From assembly GCA_937891475.1 (NCBI GenBank), contig CALATC010000133.1, positions 1-13,099 of the forward strand: a stretch of 13,099 nt of DNA, written 5' to 3'. The DNA is from an uncultured Granulicatella sp. GTDB taxonomy: Bacteria > Bacillota > Bacilli > Lactobacillales > Aerococcaceae. The notes beneath the pieces are model-generated. The model had not been told where the DNA came from. It searched no databases and saw only the letters and a program-made list of their open reading frames with translations. Position numbers and translations under genes: made by a program. This document shows, in pieces, positions 5,762-13,099 of the stretch. The first letter of the stretch is position 1, and each line of letters begins with the position of its first letter.

Positions 5762-5898
5762 AAAAAAACTTTCCATTGTAGCACAAGTAAAAGAAGTCTT
5801 TCCTGACTTCTTTTACTGGAAAAATTGAGACCTTAGGCTCAATTTTTAGGCATGAGACCGTAGGTCTGCTGCCTTCCATTGCTACAATAGAAAAGTTT
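5762..5898 (-). repeat. Structured multi-hairpin element, copy 1; probable lepA terminator
   Basis: A long closing stem (5766-5782 with 5881-5898; about 16 bp with one mismatch and one bulge) encloses three hairpins: A (5786-5798/5805-5817, 13 bp, perfect), B (5820-5829/5838-5847, 10 bp) and C (inner 5855-5859/5863-5867, outer 5849-5852/5870-5873, with a TG/GC internal loop). On the minus strand the closing stem is followed by seven T (5762-5768), so the whole acts formally as a rho-independent terminator ten bases after the lepA stop. Hairpin B contains the 18-nt core TTGAGACCTTAGGCTCAA (5825-5842), identical in copy 2. I do not recognise this element. Confidence 0.75.
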
Positions 5899-5907
5899 AT
5901 TAAAAGG

Positions 5908-7737
5908 TTATTTCTCTTCTTCGTTAAGGTTAAGTACTGACATGAATGCTTCTTGTGGTACTTCAACAGATCCCACTTGTTTCATACGTTTCTTACCTTC
6001 TTTTTGTTTCTCTAATAACTTACGTTTACGAGAAACATCCCCACCATAACATTTCGCCAACACGTTTTTACGTAATGCTTTAATGTTTGTACGAGATAAA
6101 ATTTTGTTTCCAATTGCTGCTTGAATTGGCACTTCAAATTGTTGACGAGGGATTAATGTTCTTAATTTCTCAGTAATGGCTTTACCACGATTATAAGCAA
6201 AATCTTTATGAACGATAATACTTAAGGCATCGACTACTTCACCATTTAACATAATATCCATCTTCACTAGTTTGCTTTCACGATAGCCGATTAAATCATA
6301 ATCTAATGATGCATATCCTTTTGTACTTGATTTCAATGAATCAAAGAAATCAAAAATAATTTCAGATAAAGGCATTTCGTAAATAACATTGACACGATAT
6401 TCATCTAAGTAATCCATTGTGACGAAAGTTCCACGTTTACGTTGGCAAATATCCATTACACTTCCGACATACTCATTCGGTACCATAATCGATGCTTTTA
6501 CATAAGGTTCTTGAATGGATTGAACACTTGATTGATCTGGCATTTCTGCGGGGTTAGAAACTACTACTTCTGTTCCATCAGTTTTTTGAACATGGTAAAT
6601 TACCGATGGAGCTGTTGTAATTAAGTCTAAATCAAATTCACGTTCTAAACGTTCTTGAATAACGTCCATATGAAGTAATCCTAAGAAACCACAACGGAAA
6701 CCAAATCCTAGCGCTTGAGAAGTTTCAGCTTCAAATTGTAACGCAGCATCATTTAATTGTAATTTTTCTAATGCATCACGTAAATCATTATATTTAGAAG
6801 AATCAATTGGATACAAACCACAATAAACCATTGGATTCATTTTGCGGTAACCTGATAAAGGTTCGCTTGCTGGATTGTTCGCTAATGTAACAGTATCCCC
6901 TACACGAGTATCTTGGATTGTTTTAATAGAAGCAGTAATATACCCTACATCCCCAACCATTAAGTAATCACGACTAATTGGTTTAGGAGAGAAAATACCA
7001 ACATCTACAACATCAAATGTTTTTCCATTACTCATTAATTGAATCTTGTCACCAGGTTTTACAATTCCGTTTTGAATACGAACATTTAACACTACCCCAC
7101 GATAAGCATCATAAACTGAGTCGAAAATTAATGCTTGTAGAGGAGCTTCTAAATCACCAGTCGGTGCAGGAATTTTTTGTACGATTTGTTCTAAAATTTC
7201 TGGAATCCCAATCCCCACTTTAGCACTTGCAAGAACGGCTTCACTGGCATCAATTCCAATAACGTCTTCAATTTCTGTACGAACACGTTCAGGATCAGCA
7301 GCAGGTAAGTCAATTTTATTAATAACTGGAACAATTTCTAAGTCATTATCAATGGCTAAATACACATTCGCTAATGTTTGAGCTTCAATCCCTTGAGCAG
7401 CATCTACTACAAGAATTGCTCCTTCACAGGCTGCCAAGCTACGACTCACTTCATACGTAAAGTCCACGTGCCCTGGAGTGTCAATTAAGTGAAAAATGTA
7501 CTCTGTTCCATCATTGGCATCATAGGTTAATTCTACTGCATTTAGTTTAATTGTAATTCCACGTTCACGTTCTAAGTCCATAGAGTCTAATAATTGATCT
7601 TGCATTTCACGGTCTGCTACAGTATCTGTTGCTTGTAAAATACGGTCTGCTAATGTTGACTTTCCATGGTCAATATGCGCAATAATTGAGAAGTTTCTGA
7701 TGCGCTCTTGTCGTTTTCTCATTTCTTCTAAATTCAT
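5908..7737 (-). CDS. lepA: Elongation factor 4 (LepA), ribosome-associated GTPase
   Basis: A 609-aa protein, full length for LepA. The GTPase domain shows G1 AHIDHGKST (20-28), the switch I region with RERGITI (57-63), G3 DTPGH (86-90) and G4 NKID (140-143). Domain II and two EF-G-like domains follow. The LepA-specific C-terminal domain ends with [23 protein letters not shown] from about residue 564. LepA binds the ribosome like EF-G and is implicated in back-translocation, initiation or 30S assembly; it is broadly conserved but usually dispensable. The ATG at 7737 has AAGGAG seven bases upstream; a closer ATG four bases earlier is out of frame. The gene follows mgtE by 18 bp and is probably co-transcribed with it. 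A structured element terminates it. Confidence 0.97.
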   Translation of the reverse strand: MNLEEMRKRQERIRNFSIIAHIDHGKSTLADRILQATDTVADREMQDQLLDSMDLERERGITIKLNAVELTYDANDGTEYIFHLIDTPGHVDFTYEVSRSLAACEGAILVVDAAQGIEAQTLANVYLAIDNDLEIVPVINKIDLPAADPERVRTEIEDVIGIDASEAVLASAKVGIGIPEILEQIVQKIPAPTGDLEAPLQALIFDSVYDAYRGVVLNVRIQNGIVKPGDKIQLMSNGKTFDVVDVGIFSPKPISRDYLMVGDVGYITASIKTIQDTRVGDTVTLANNPASEPLSGYRKMNPMVYCGLYPIDSSKYNDLRDALEKLQLNDAALQFEAETSQALGFGFRCGFLGLLHMDVIQERLEREFDLDLITTAPSVIYHVQKTDGTEVVVSNPAEMPDQSSVQSIQEPYVKASIMVPNEYVGSVMDICQRKRGTFVTMDYLDEYRVNVIYEMPLSEIIFDFFDSLKSSTKGYASLDYDLIGYRESKLVKMDIMLNGEVVDALSIIVHKDFAYNRGKAITEKLRTLIPRQQFEVPIQAAIGNKILSRTNIKALRKNVLAKCYGGDVSRKRKLLEKQKEGKKRMKQVGSVEVPQEAFMSVLNLNEEEK

Positions 7738-7755
7738 TCATAATCTCCTTCATGT

Positions 7756-9093
7756 CTAAATTAATAACGGTAAAAAGACTTGAGCAATTCCTAGGAAAAA
7801 GAAAAATCCTAGAACGTCTGTCGCCGTTGTTACAAAGATAGTTGATGAAATGGCCGGGTCTAATTTCATTGCTTTTAATACTAAAGGTACAAAGAATCCA
7901 AAAATTGCTCCTACCATTAAATTCATAGCCATCGCTAAAACTACAATAATCGATAAATAAAAGTTTTGATAAGGAATATATAGCGCAATCGCAGCTACAA
8001 CTCCGGTAATAAGTCCATTCATACAGCCTAAAACAATTTCATTCCAAACATACTTTTTATCTTTTTCTAATGATAATTGTCCTAAAGCAATTTCTTGAAT
8101 TGCCAGAGCTAGAGTTTGAGAAGCTGAGTTTCCTCCCATCCCCGTGATAATTGGCATGGCAACCGCAAGAACAACTACTTGTTCAATCGTTGATTGGAAC
8201 ATCCCAACAACAGCTGAAGCCATAAAGGCTGTAATTAAATTAATTAATAACCAAGGAGTCCGTTTCTTAATGGATTCCATAAATGGACCACCAATTCTTT
8301 CAGACCCTTCAACCCCGCTAATTAAAAGCATATCTTCATGATGCTCTTCTTGAAGAACGTGGACGATATCATCAATTGTAATAATCCCAATTAAAACGCC
8401 CTTTGTACTAACTACGGGAACAACCGATAAGTCATATTTTGAAGATAGACGAGCTACTTCTTCTTGGTCTTCTTCAGGAACTACAGAAATAATATTGGTA
8501 TGCATTAAATCATGTAAACTAACATCTAACTCATTCGTAAATAAGTCACGAATATCAATCCAACCAATTAATTGATTTTGGAATGTTGTGACAAAAATCG
8601 TATGAATGACTTCTGTATTTGGAGAAATTTCTCTTAACTTCGTTAATGTTTCTTCAACGGTTAAATGTTCCTTCACGGAAATAAATTCTGTCGTCATAAT
8701 CCCTCCGGCAGAATCTTGAGGATATTTTAACATCGTTTGAATTTCATCTTGAGAAGAACCCTTCATCATATTCAAATATTTTTTACGAATTCCAATTGGC
8801 AGATTTCCTAAAATATCCACGACATCGTCATTGGACATTTGTTGGAATAATAATCCTACACGTCGGAATGGTAATTTTTCTAACATTCGAATTTGAAGTT
8901 CGGGGTCACTAACTTCCAAAATGGAAGCTAATCGTGTATTGGAAATGGTATACATGAAGTTTTTAAGCACTTCATCGGTAACTTCTTCCAATCCTAGAGC
9001 AATATCGATAGGATAATTCTGGTTGAACAATTCCCTAATTCTTTTGACATCTTTCGATTCAACCATTTGTTCAATGATTTTGGACATATCCAT
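7756..9093 (-). CDS. mgtE: MgtE-type magnesium channel/transporter
   Basis: A 445-aa protein in the MgtE layout: an N-terminal helical MgtE_N domain (about 5-125), two CBS domains (about 132-193 with DSAGGIMTTEF at the entry, and 196-250 ending GIITIDDIVHVL), then a plug helix and five membrane segments from about residue 281. PIITGMGGNSASQTLALAI (314-332) and DPAISSTIFVTTATDVLGF (412-430), with the conserved pore aspartate in TTATD, identify the channel domain. MgtE imports Mg2+ as a dimer whose CBS domains close the pore when Mg2+ is sufficient. The ATG at 9093 is chosen because a GGAG lies 10 bases upstream; an in-frame ATG at 9129 adds 12 residues but has no ribosome site and abuts a TATACT -10 box. 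No M-box riboswitch is visible upstream. Confidence 0.93.
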   Translation of the reverse strand: MDMSKIIEQMVESKDVKRIRELFNQNYPIDIALGLEEVTDEVLKNFMYTISNTRLASILEVSDPELQIRMLEKLPFRRVGLLFQQMSNDDVVDILGNLPIGIRKKYLNMMKGSSQDEIQTMLKYPQDSAGGIMTTEFISVKEHLTVEETLTKLREISPNTEVIHTIFVTTFQNQLIGWIDIRDLFTNELDVSLHDLMHTNIISVVPEEDQEEVARLSSKYDLSVVPVVSTKGVLIGIITIDDIVHVLQEEHHEDMLLISGVEGSERIGGPFMESIKKRTPWLLINLITAFMASAVVGMFQSTIEQVVVLAVAMPIITGMGGNSASQTLALAIQEIALGQLSLEKDKKYVWNEIVLGCMNGLITGVVAAIALYIPYQNFYLSIIVVLAMAMNLMVGAIFGFFVPLVLKAMKLDPAISSTIFVTTATDVLGFFFFLGIAQVFLPLLI

Positions 9094-9129
9094 CGTTTTA
9101 TCACTCCATTCTGTAAACATACTATTCAT

Positions 9130-9138
9130 AGTATACCA
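9130..9138 (-). promoter_or_regulatory. Extended -10 promoter of mgtE-lepA
   Basis: On the minus strand TGG-TATACT forms an extended -10 box; the -35 region 17 bp upstream is only a T-rich stretch. It is the only promoter-like sequence between the terminator at 9153-9180 and the mgtE gene. Transcription would begin near 9123, just downstream of the ATG at 9129. Confidence 0.45.
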
Positions 9139-9152
9139 TATTTTATTGATAT

Positions 9153-9180
9153 AAAAAAAGAGATACCCTCAAGATATCTC
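9153..9180 (-). terminator. Short terminator upstream of mgtE
   Basis: An 8-bp stem (9160-9167 with 9173-9180, one G-U pair), a 5-nt loop and seven T on the minus strand (9153-9159). It backs up the structured element at 9281-9425 in separating the lipoprotein gene from mgtE. Confidence 0.65.
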
Positions 9181-9221
9181 TTTGTTTGGAAGATTATTTT
9201 GCTTGAAAAAAAACACAAATA

Positions 9222-9275
9222 ACAAGAAGACTCCCTATAATAGTATGCTTAGGCATGAGACTCGCATTAGGTCAT
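9222..9275. repeat. Degraded partial copy of the structured element
   Basis: 9222-9247 repeats the left arm region of copy 2 (9281-9306) with a few substitutions (ACAAGAAGACT...ATAGTATG in both). 9252-9261 (GGCATGAGAC) followed by GGTC at 9270-9273 echoes hairpin C of copy 1. Hairpins A and B and the right closing arm are missing. The 59-bp offset between the two left arms suggests a tandem duplication or a decayed earlier insertion. Confidence 0.5.
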
Positions 9276-9280
9276 GTAAA

Positions 9281-9425
9281 ACAAGAAGACTTCCCATAGT
9301 AGTATGAGTATGATAAGCCAGTTTGGCTTATCTTACAGGAAACTTTGAGACCTTAGGCTCAAAGTTTAGTAATGAGACAGCGAATGCTGTCTGCTTACGT
9401 CCTAATACTACTATAACAGGAAGTC
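9281..9425 (-). repeat. Structured multi-hairpin element, copy 2; probable terminator of the 9438 lipoprotein gene
   Basis: The closing stem pairs GACTTCC (9288-9294) with GGAAGTC (9419-9425) and ATAGTAGTAT (9296-9305) with ATACTACTAT (9405-9414), with an asymmetric bulge. Inside lie hairpin A (9312-9319/9325-9332, 8 bp), hairpin B (9340-9349/9358-9367, 10 bp) and hairpin C (inner 9375-9381/9386-9392, outer 9369-9372/9395-9398, again with a TG/GC internal loop). The minus-strand continuation is T-rich (TTCTTGTTTT). It stands 12 bases after the stop codon of the lipoprotein gene. The 18-nt core at 9345-9362 equals that of copy 1, while the stem bases outside it differ in compensated pairs. Confidence 0.75.
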
Positions 9426-9437
9426 ATTCGAAATATA

Positions 9438-10013
9438 TTAAAGTTCTGTTGGATCAAAAGTATAAACTACATGATTCAAATTCCCATATTCTTTTGTAGA
9501 ATCATACTTCACAGATTCAATATGAAATCCATTATCAACCGATGTAAAACGATAACACCCATGTTTCATCGGAAATCTATTTGGGAAAGATTTAGCTTCC
9601 ATAAATGAGGTTGCAAAACTACCGCTACTATTTTTGTCTAAAATACCAATATGAGCATAAGGTTTTTCATCAACATAAACCGTAAAGTGAAGAGCTACTT
9701 TATTAAAATCGTCATTTGGAGAAAAAAGAGTATACGGTTCACGAATTGTTATCGTCTTATCCACTAATTGTTCCTTTTCTTCTTTAGGATAGTGAGTTAA
9801 AAATACATTCTTAGCTTCTTCTAAATAATCTGCATCAACTTCTTTTAAACGTTCAAACAATAATTCATCACTCTCATCATTTTCAGAATCAACCGTTAGA
9901 TTAACGTAAGGATTTATAGAATATTTTCTTTCTTTCGAACAACTTGATAACAGAGCAACCGAACAGACAAGTAAGGCTAATAAAATAAACTTTACAGATT
10001 TACACCATTTCAT
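9438..10013 (-). CDS. Lipoprotein of unknown function
   Basis: A 191-aa protein with a basic start (MKWCKSVK), a hydrophobic core and the lipobox LSSC (Cys25), so it is anchored outside the membrane. The mature part begins with an acidic stretch (TVDSENDESDELLFERLKEVDADYLEEAK), then alternates strands (TITIREPYTLF, KVALHFTVYVDEKPYAHIGIL, GCYRFTSVDNGFHIESVKYD) suggesting a single alpha/beta domain. No family recognised. The ATG has GGGGGAG six bases upstream, the same strong site type as the other lipoprotein in this window. It follows the histidine kinase gene by 156 bp with its own promoter, so a link with the two-component system is only positional. Confidence 0.8.
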   Translation of the reverse strand: MKWCKSVKFILLALLVCSVALLSSCSKERKYSINPYVNLTVDSENDESDELLFERLKEVDADYLEEAKNVFLTHYPKEEKEQLVDKTITIREPYTLFSPNDDFNKVALHFTVYVDEKPYAHIGILDKNSSGSFATSFMEAKSFPNRFPMKHGCYRFTSVDNGFHIESVKYDSTKEYGNLNHVVYTFDPTEL

Positions 10014-10092
10014 TGTTAACTCCCCCTAATCATTCTCTTGATACGTAATTCTTAAAATCAACTTTGAAAACGCTATCCTCCTTCTAATTATA

Positions 10093-10120
10093 ATTATATG
10101 GAAATTTTAGGGAAATACAA
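10093..10120 (-). promoter_or_regulatory. Promoter of the 9438-10013 lipoprotein gene
   Basis: On the minus strand TTGTAT (10115-10120) and a consensus TATAAT (10093-10098) are separated by 16 bp. A second overlapping TATAAT lies seven bases further downstream. An unused GGAGG occurs in the leader near 10076-10081, without a suitable start codon close by. Confidence 0.55.
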
Positions 10121-10169
10121 TATGTTTGTGAAAAAATTAATTTTAAATGAACCTCAATAATTTACCTTA

Positions 10170-11255
10170 CTACTTTTTACTCAATCCTGTATGAATACTA
10201 ATCGTTACTTTCACTCCATCATCTTCATTTTTAATTTCTAAAGTTCCATTATGTAATTCTGACACCCTTTTAACAAATGCTAATCCTATTCCAAAATGTG
10301 CATCATTCAGATTACGATTTTTATCCTTCCGGTAAAATAATGAATCAGCATTCTTTAATGTTTCATTAGTTAAATGTGCACCATTATTCCAAACGCTTAT
10401 CAGTAATTGCTGATGATTGTATTGTAAATCCACTTTGATTGATTTTTTATCTGCCTGACTATATTCCAGTGCATTTTGCATCATATTCATCACTGCTCTT
10501 AATACATAATTCAAATGAAGATATACTGTAGTATTTTTATCTAACTGTTCATCATATTGGAATGTAACAATTGTTTTGTCTTTTAGCAAATAATGGATTT
10601 CTTGTTCAATAGACTCGATGACATCTTGTAAGGAATAATCTTTCCATTCATTTTCGTTCTCATAAAAAGTTTTCGAATACAATAGTAATCGGTTAATATA
10701 TTCAATCATACGATTGCTTGCTATATTGATATCTTGAATATAGGGGAGATATTTATCTTCAATAGCTGAATGAGATAATAGTTCAGAATTTCCTTGAATA
10801 ACTGTTAATGGTGTTTTTAAATCATGGGAAGCTGCTGATACTTTAAACACTAATGCTTCCTTTTGTTGGCGTTCTTTTTCAAGCATCCCTTCGATTTTCT
10901 GTTGCATTTGATTAATTTTTTGATTCGTTTCGATAAATTCTGTAATCGTTAATGATTCTGTTAAATCACTAGATTCTAACCACATGGATTGATGGTAAAC
11001 AATATTCATCTCTTTATGAATTTTCAATAGTAATTGTCGTATATTAAAACTAACAATTACTAATAAAGCGATACATATATATATCCAAGAAAAAATATTC
11101 AATAATACAGGATGAGCTGTTTCTTCACCAGCGACTTTAATAGAAATCGACAATAATGGAAGTAGGTACAATACTAAAATAGCAATCACAAACTCTACTA
11201 TAATGGTAAGACATGTCTTTTGAACAAGTTGTTTAAAGCTTAATTTATTTTCCAT
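10170..11255 (-). CDS. Sensor histidine kinase with short extracytoplasmic loop
   Basis: A 361-aa protein. Two membrane segments (about 12-35 and 52-71) enclose only some 16 outside residues, too few for a ligand-binding domain; this is the intramembrane-sensing architecture of kinases that take their signal from a partner transporter. A coiled linker (about 105-135) leads to the HisKA domain with phospho-acceptor His144 in ASHDLKTPL. The HATPase domain has an N-box MNMMQNALEYS (N261), VWNNG (288-292; an Asn where DNG is usual) and the glycine box FGIGLAFVKR (321-330). The ATG at 11255 has GGAGG nine bases upstream and overlaps the end of the response regulator gene by 16 bp, so the two are coupled. 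The adjoining ABC-2 permeases make an antimicrobial-peptide response the most likely role. Confidence 0.9.
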   Translation of the reverse strand: MENKLSFKQLVQKTCLTIIVEFVIAILVLYLLPLLSISIKVAGEETAHPVLLNIFSWIYICIALLVIVSFNIRQLLLKIHKEMNIVYHQSMWLESSDLTESLTITEFIETNQKINQMQQKIEGMLEKERQQKEALVFKVSAASHDLKTPLTVIQGNSELLSHSAIEDKYLPYIQDINIASNRMIEYINRLLLYSKTFYENENEWKDYSLQDVIESIEQEIHYLLKDKTIVTFQYDEQLDKNTTVYLHLNYVLRAVMNMMQNALEYSQADKKSIKVDLQYNHQQLLISVWNNGAHLTNETLKNADSLFYRKDKNRNLNDAHFGIGLAFVKRVSELHNGTLEIKNEDDGVKVTISIHTGLSKK

Positions 11256-11911
11256 TTATAGCCGCCTCCCCTCATTGTTTCAATCGGATTTAAGTGATAG
11301 GGTTTAAATTTTGAACGTATTTGATACATATATTCAGAGATAGATCGAAATTGAGTATTAGAACTATTAGGATAGACAACAGTATAAATTTCTTCAATGG
11401 TAAATATTCTTGAGGTTTGACTAGCTAGTAATTGTATAATCATAAATTCCCGGTTCGTTAATTTGATTTCATTTTCCTCAACAAAAACTGTTTTTAAATT
11501 CATATCTATCAAAATCGAACCAAATTCTAATCGTTTTACATTTTGTCTATTTCGTTCTTCACGTCTAAGATGCATTTTAATTCTTGCTAAAAACTCATTT
11601 ACTGAGAAGGGTTTAGTAATATAGTCATCTGCTCCCGCTAATAATCCATTGACTAAATCTTCCTCCATATCTTTAGCTGTGATAAAAATAATTGGAGCTT
11701 TAATCTGTTCTCTAATTTCATTACAAATCGTTATTCCATCTAGTGGCATCATAATATCTAGTAATATTAAATCAAAGTCGACAAAGTCACAGATATTTAC
11801 ATCTTCAATACCATTCCTAGTAGTAACATCATAATCATTTAACAATAATATATTTTTGATTAATCTTAGTACACTTTCGTCATCATCAATTACTAGTATT
11901 TTATACGACAT
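11240..11911 (-). CDS. OmpR/PhoB-family response regulator
   Basis: A 223-aa protein. The receiver domain (1-118) has the acidic pair D10/D11, the phospho-acceptor Asp52 in LLDIMMP, the switch Thr78 in FITAKD and Lys100 in ITKPF. The winged-helix effector domain (about 126-220) carries LTNREFMIIQLLAS and FRSISEYMYQIRSKF...IETMRGGGYKW, typical of OmpR-type DNA binding. The ATG at 11911 has AGGAG nine bases upstream. The gene lies 34 bp after the permease gene and overlaps the kinase gene, so permease, regulator and kinase probably share one transcript. The regulator would be expected to act on the transporter operon promoter, which lies outside the window. Confidence 0.92.
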   Translation of the reverse strand: MSYKILVIDDDESVLRLIKNILLLNDYDVTTRNGIEDVNICDFVDFDLILLDIMMPLDGITICNEIREQIKAPIIFITAKDMEEDLVNGLLAGADDYITKPFSVNEFLARIKMHLRREERNRQNVKRLEFGSILIDMNLKTVFVEENEIKLTNREFMIIQLLASQTSRIFTIEEIYTVVYPNSSNTQFRSISEYMYQIRSKFKPYHLNPIETMRGGGYKWKIN

Positions 11912-11945
11912 ACCCCAACACTCCTATCTTAGACTAATTTTGCTT

Positions 11946-12671
11946 TCATTTTACACTCTTTCGATGCAAATGGTAATAGGCTAATCCGATAAAAACGATC
12001 ATCCATACTGTTTGAATGAAAATCCCTTCTGTAACATTTGGATAAATAGAAATTTCATTGATTGAAAAACTATTCATAGTAGCTAATACAGGGAGTACAT
12101 TCATCCTAGATGAATATTGTAATAATAGCTGCCCTAGTCCTAACAACATGGATAATACAATTGTTAAAGAAGAGACTATCGATTCCATGAGTATCGTTAG
12201 GCATAATGTAATCATACTAATTTGAATCGTTGCTAACATAGGTGGAATAAGTTTCAACAATAGCTGACGAACAAATTCAAGATTCAGTTGAAATTTAAAA
12301 TAGAATGATACTAAGCCAATCCCTATTCCAATGGCTATACAAAAACAACATAAAATAGAGAACAAAGTTACAACTGACTTCATACAAAAGAATTTTAAAC
12401 GACTAGGATTTGCTAATAAACTAGATCTTAACGTACTTTTTAGAAACTCTCTTCCCCAAAACACCGCAGAAAAAACTGCAAAAATCGTTTGAACTAAATA
12501 AATACTTTGTAAAAACTGTGTCACTATAAAATCTCGATTAATCATTGAAGCAGATGGATTTAATGCCAGTAACATTGCTAATACAAATAAAATAGAAAAT
12601 ACTAAAGTAAGCAATAATCCTTTATGATAAATTAGTTTGAAAAATTCACTTTTTATCTGATTTTGTAGCAT
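11946..12671 (-). CDS. ABC-2 type transporter permease subunit (antimicrobial-peptide/lantibiotic export type)
   Basis: A 241-aa protein with six predicted membrane segments (about 17-36, 55-73, 98-120, 140-160, 165-185, 218-235). After the second segment FWGREFLKSTLRSSLLANPSRLKFFCMKSVV has the Glu-x-x-x-x-Thr-Leu-Arg and ANPSR-x4-K pattern of ABC-2 permeases. Its size and partner fit the BcrB/LanE/LanG-like half-transporters that expel peptide antibiotics. The ATG overlaps the TAA of the preceding permease gene by one base (TAATG) and has GGAGGG eight bases upstream. The ATPase subunit is not in the window and is expected beyond the right edge. Substrate is inferred from context only. Confidence 0.85.
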   Translation of the reverse strand: MLQNQIKSEFFKLIYHKGLLLTLVFSILFVLAMLLALNPSASMINRDFIVTQFLQSIYLVQTIFAVFSAVFWGREFLKSTLRSSLLANPSRLKFFCMKSVVTLFSILCCFCIAIGIGIGLVSFYFKFQLNLEFVRQLLLKLIPPMLATIQISMITLCLTILMESIVSSLTIVLSMLLGLGQLLLQYSSRMNVLPVLATMNSFSINEISIYPNVTEGIFIQTVWMIVFIGLAYYHLHRKSVK

Positions 12672-13099
12672 TAATATTTCCCTCCTACATCACTTTTTTC
12701 AAATTGAAAATATACTATCACTCCAAAAATAAACACCCAAATACATAATAAAGCGAGCGTCCAAAATGGATGAGTTGAAAATCTAGTATCCGATGATGCA
12801 ATTAAATGATTTCCCAAAGCAACCGGAAGAACCTTCCCCCATTCAAAATGACTGGATAAAAACTCCCCAATATTATAAACTTGAGGAATTAAAAATAACA
12901 AGGGAACAATGGCAGTGCGAAACAAAAAAGCCATAAAGTAAGATAAAACCGTAAGACTTGTCCATGCTAGTGTCGCAAATAAAATAAAGTTCCAAACTTT
13001 CGAACTTAATAAAATATTTAATCCTAAATTACCTAATGTAACATGAGTCACTTCAATTGTGACTATAATCGATAGAAAAGAAAGGACAAGTGATAAAAG
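12671..13099 (-). CDS. ABC-2 type permease subunit, C-terminal part (continues beyond the window)
   Basis: The frame is open to the right edge, so 142 residues of the C-terminus are visible; a GTG at 13051 lies within the frame and is not a credible start. Four membrane segments are visible, the first at the very edge (LLSLVLSFLSIIV), with a short re-entrant-looking segment (IVPLLFLIPQVYNIGEFLSS) and an outside loop with LPVALGNHLIASSD, and the tail FEKSDVGGKY in the cytoplasm. This is the usual C-terminal half of a bacteriocin/lantibiotic-type ABC-2 permease. It is coupled by a 1-nt overlap to the second permease. Confidence 0.8.
   Translation of the reverse strand, partial: LLSLVLSFLSIIVTIEVTHVTLGNLGLNILLSSKVWNFILFATLAWTSLTVLSYFMAFLFRTAIVPLLFLIPQVYNIGEFLSSHFEWGKVLPVALGNHLIASSDTRFSTHPFWTLALLCIWVFIFGVIVYFQFEKSDVGGKY

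Noticed and set aside
5643..5966. A 107-codon minus-strand open frame overlapping the 3' end of lepA
   Set aside because: It is a translation of the structured element and overlaps lepA in another frame by about 60 bases; the peptide has no protein-like composition and the DNA is explained by stems.
9130..9437. Possible Mg2+-sensing M-box riboswitch before mgtE
   Set aside because: The structured DNA here matches the repeat near lepA, not an M-box, and terminators and a promoter separate it from mgtE.
10076..10169. GGAGG in the leader of the 9438-10013 lipoprotein gene as the start of a leader peptide
   Set aside because: The nearest possible start codon (TTG) is about 15 bases away and opens only 11 codons; support is too weak.

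Overview
The window is AT-rich DNA from a low-GC Gram-positive bacterium (Firmicutes). Shine-Dalgarno sites are strong and GGAG-type, lipoproteins carry classical lipoboxes, and there are SdpR/SdpI, MgtE and LepA homologues. The LepA sequence and gene style suggest Lactobacillales, perhaps a Granulicatella/Carnobacteriaceae-like organism, but that narrower placement is an impression only. No rRNA, tRNA, CRISPR array, insertion sequence or phage gene is visible. Apart from one two-gene plus-strand operon, every gene lies on the minus strand, so the window reads functionally from right to left.

Right part (9438-13099, minus): an ABC-2 transporter (a permease cut by the window edge, then a second permease with a 1-nt overlap), followed by an OmpR-type response regulator and a histidine kinase with a very short extracytoplasmic loop. 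The layout resembles antimicrobial-peptide sensing and export modules of the BcrABC/BacRS or LanFEG/CprABC kind. A lipoprotein of unknown function with its own promoter follows. Centre (5908-9093): the housekeeping pair mgtE (Mg2+ channel) and lepA (elongation factor 4), 18 bp apart. Next (4703-5650): an sdpR-sdpI autorepressor/immunity pair with two matching 24-bp operators flanking its promoter, but no toxin gene nearby. Then 3147-4628: a two-gene unit encoding a small membrane protein and a large lipoprotein.

Left part (1-3051): an AbiEi-type antitoxin whose usual AbiEii toxin is absent and replaced by a four-helix membrane protein; a plus-strand pair of small proteins (DUF4926-like and CPCC zinc-ribbon-like) that look like orphan immunity genes; and a PD-(D/E)XK nuclease-family gene split by an in-frame TAA, whose C-terminal 57 codons continue in the same frame after the stop. 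Overall, housekeeping genes are surrounded by orphan immunity, antitoxin and resistance functions.

The most unusual signal is non-coding. Two large elements (5762-5898 and 9281-9425) sit about 10 bp beyond the stop codons of lepA and of the 9438-10013 lipoprotein gene. Each folds on paper into a long closing stem enclosing three hairpins. An 18-nt core is identical in both, and the stems have changed sequence while keeping their pairing. A degraded partial copy lies next to the second element. They behave like a family of giant terminator or extragenic structured repeats that I do not recognise.
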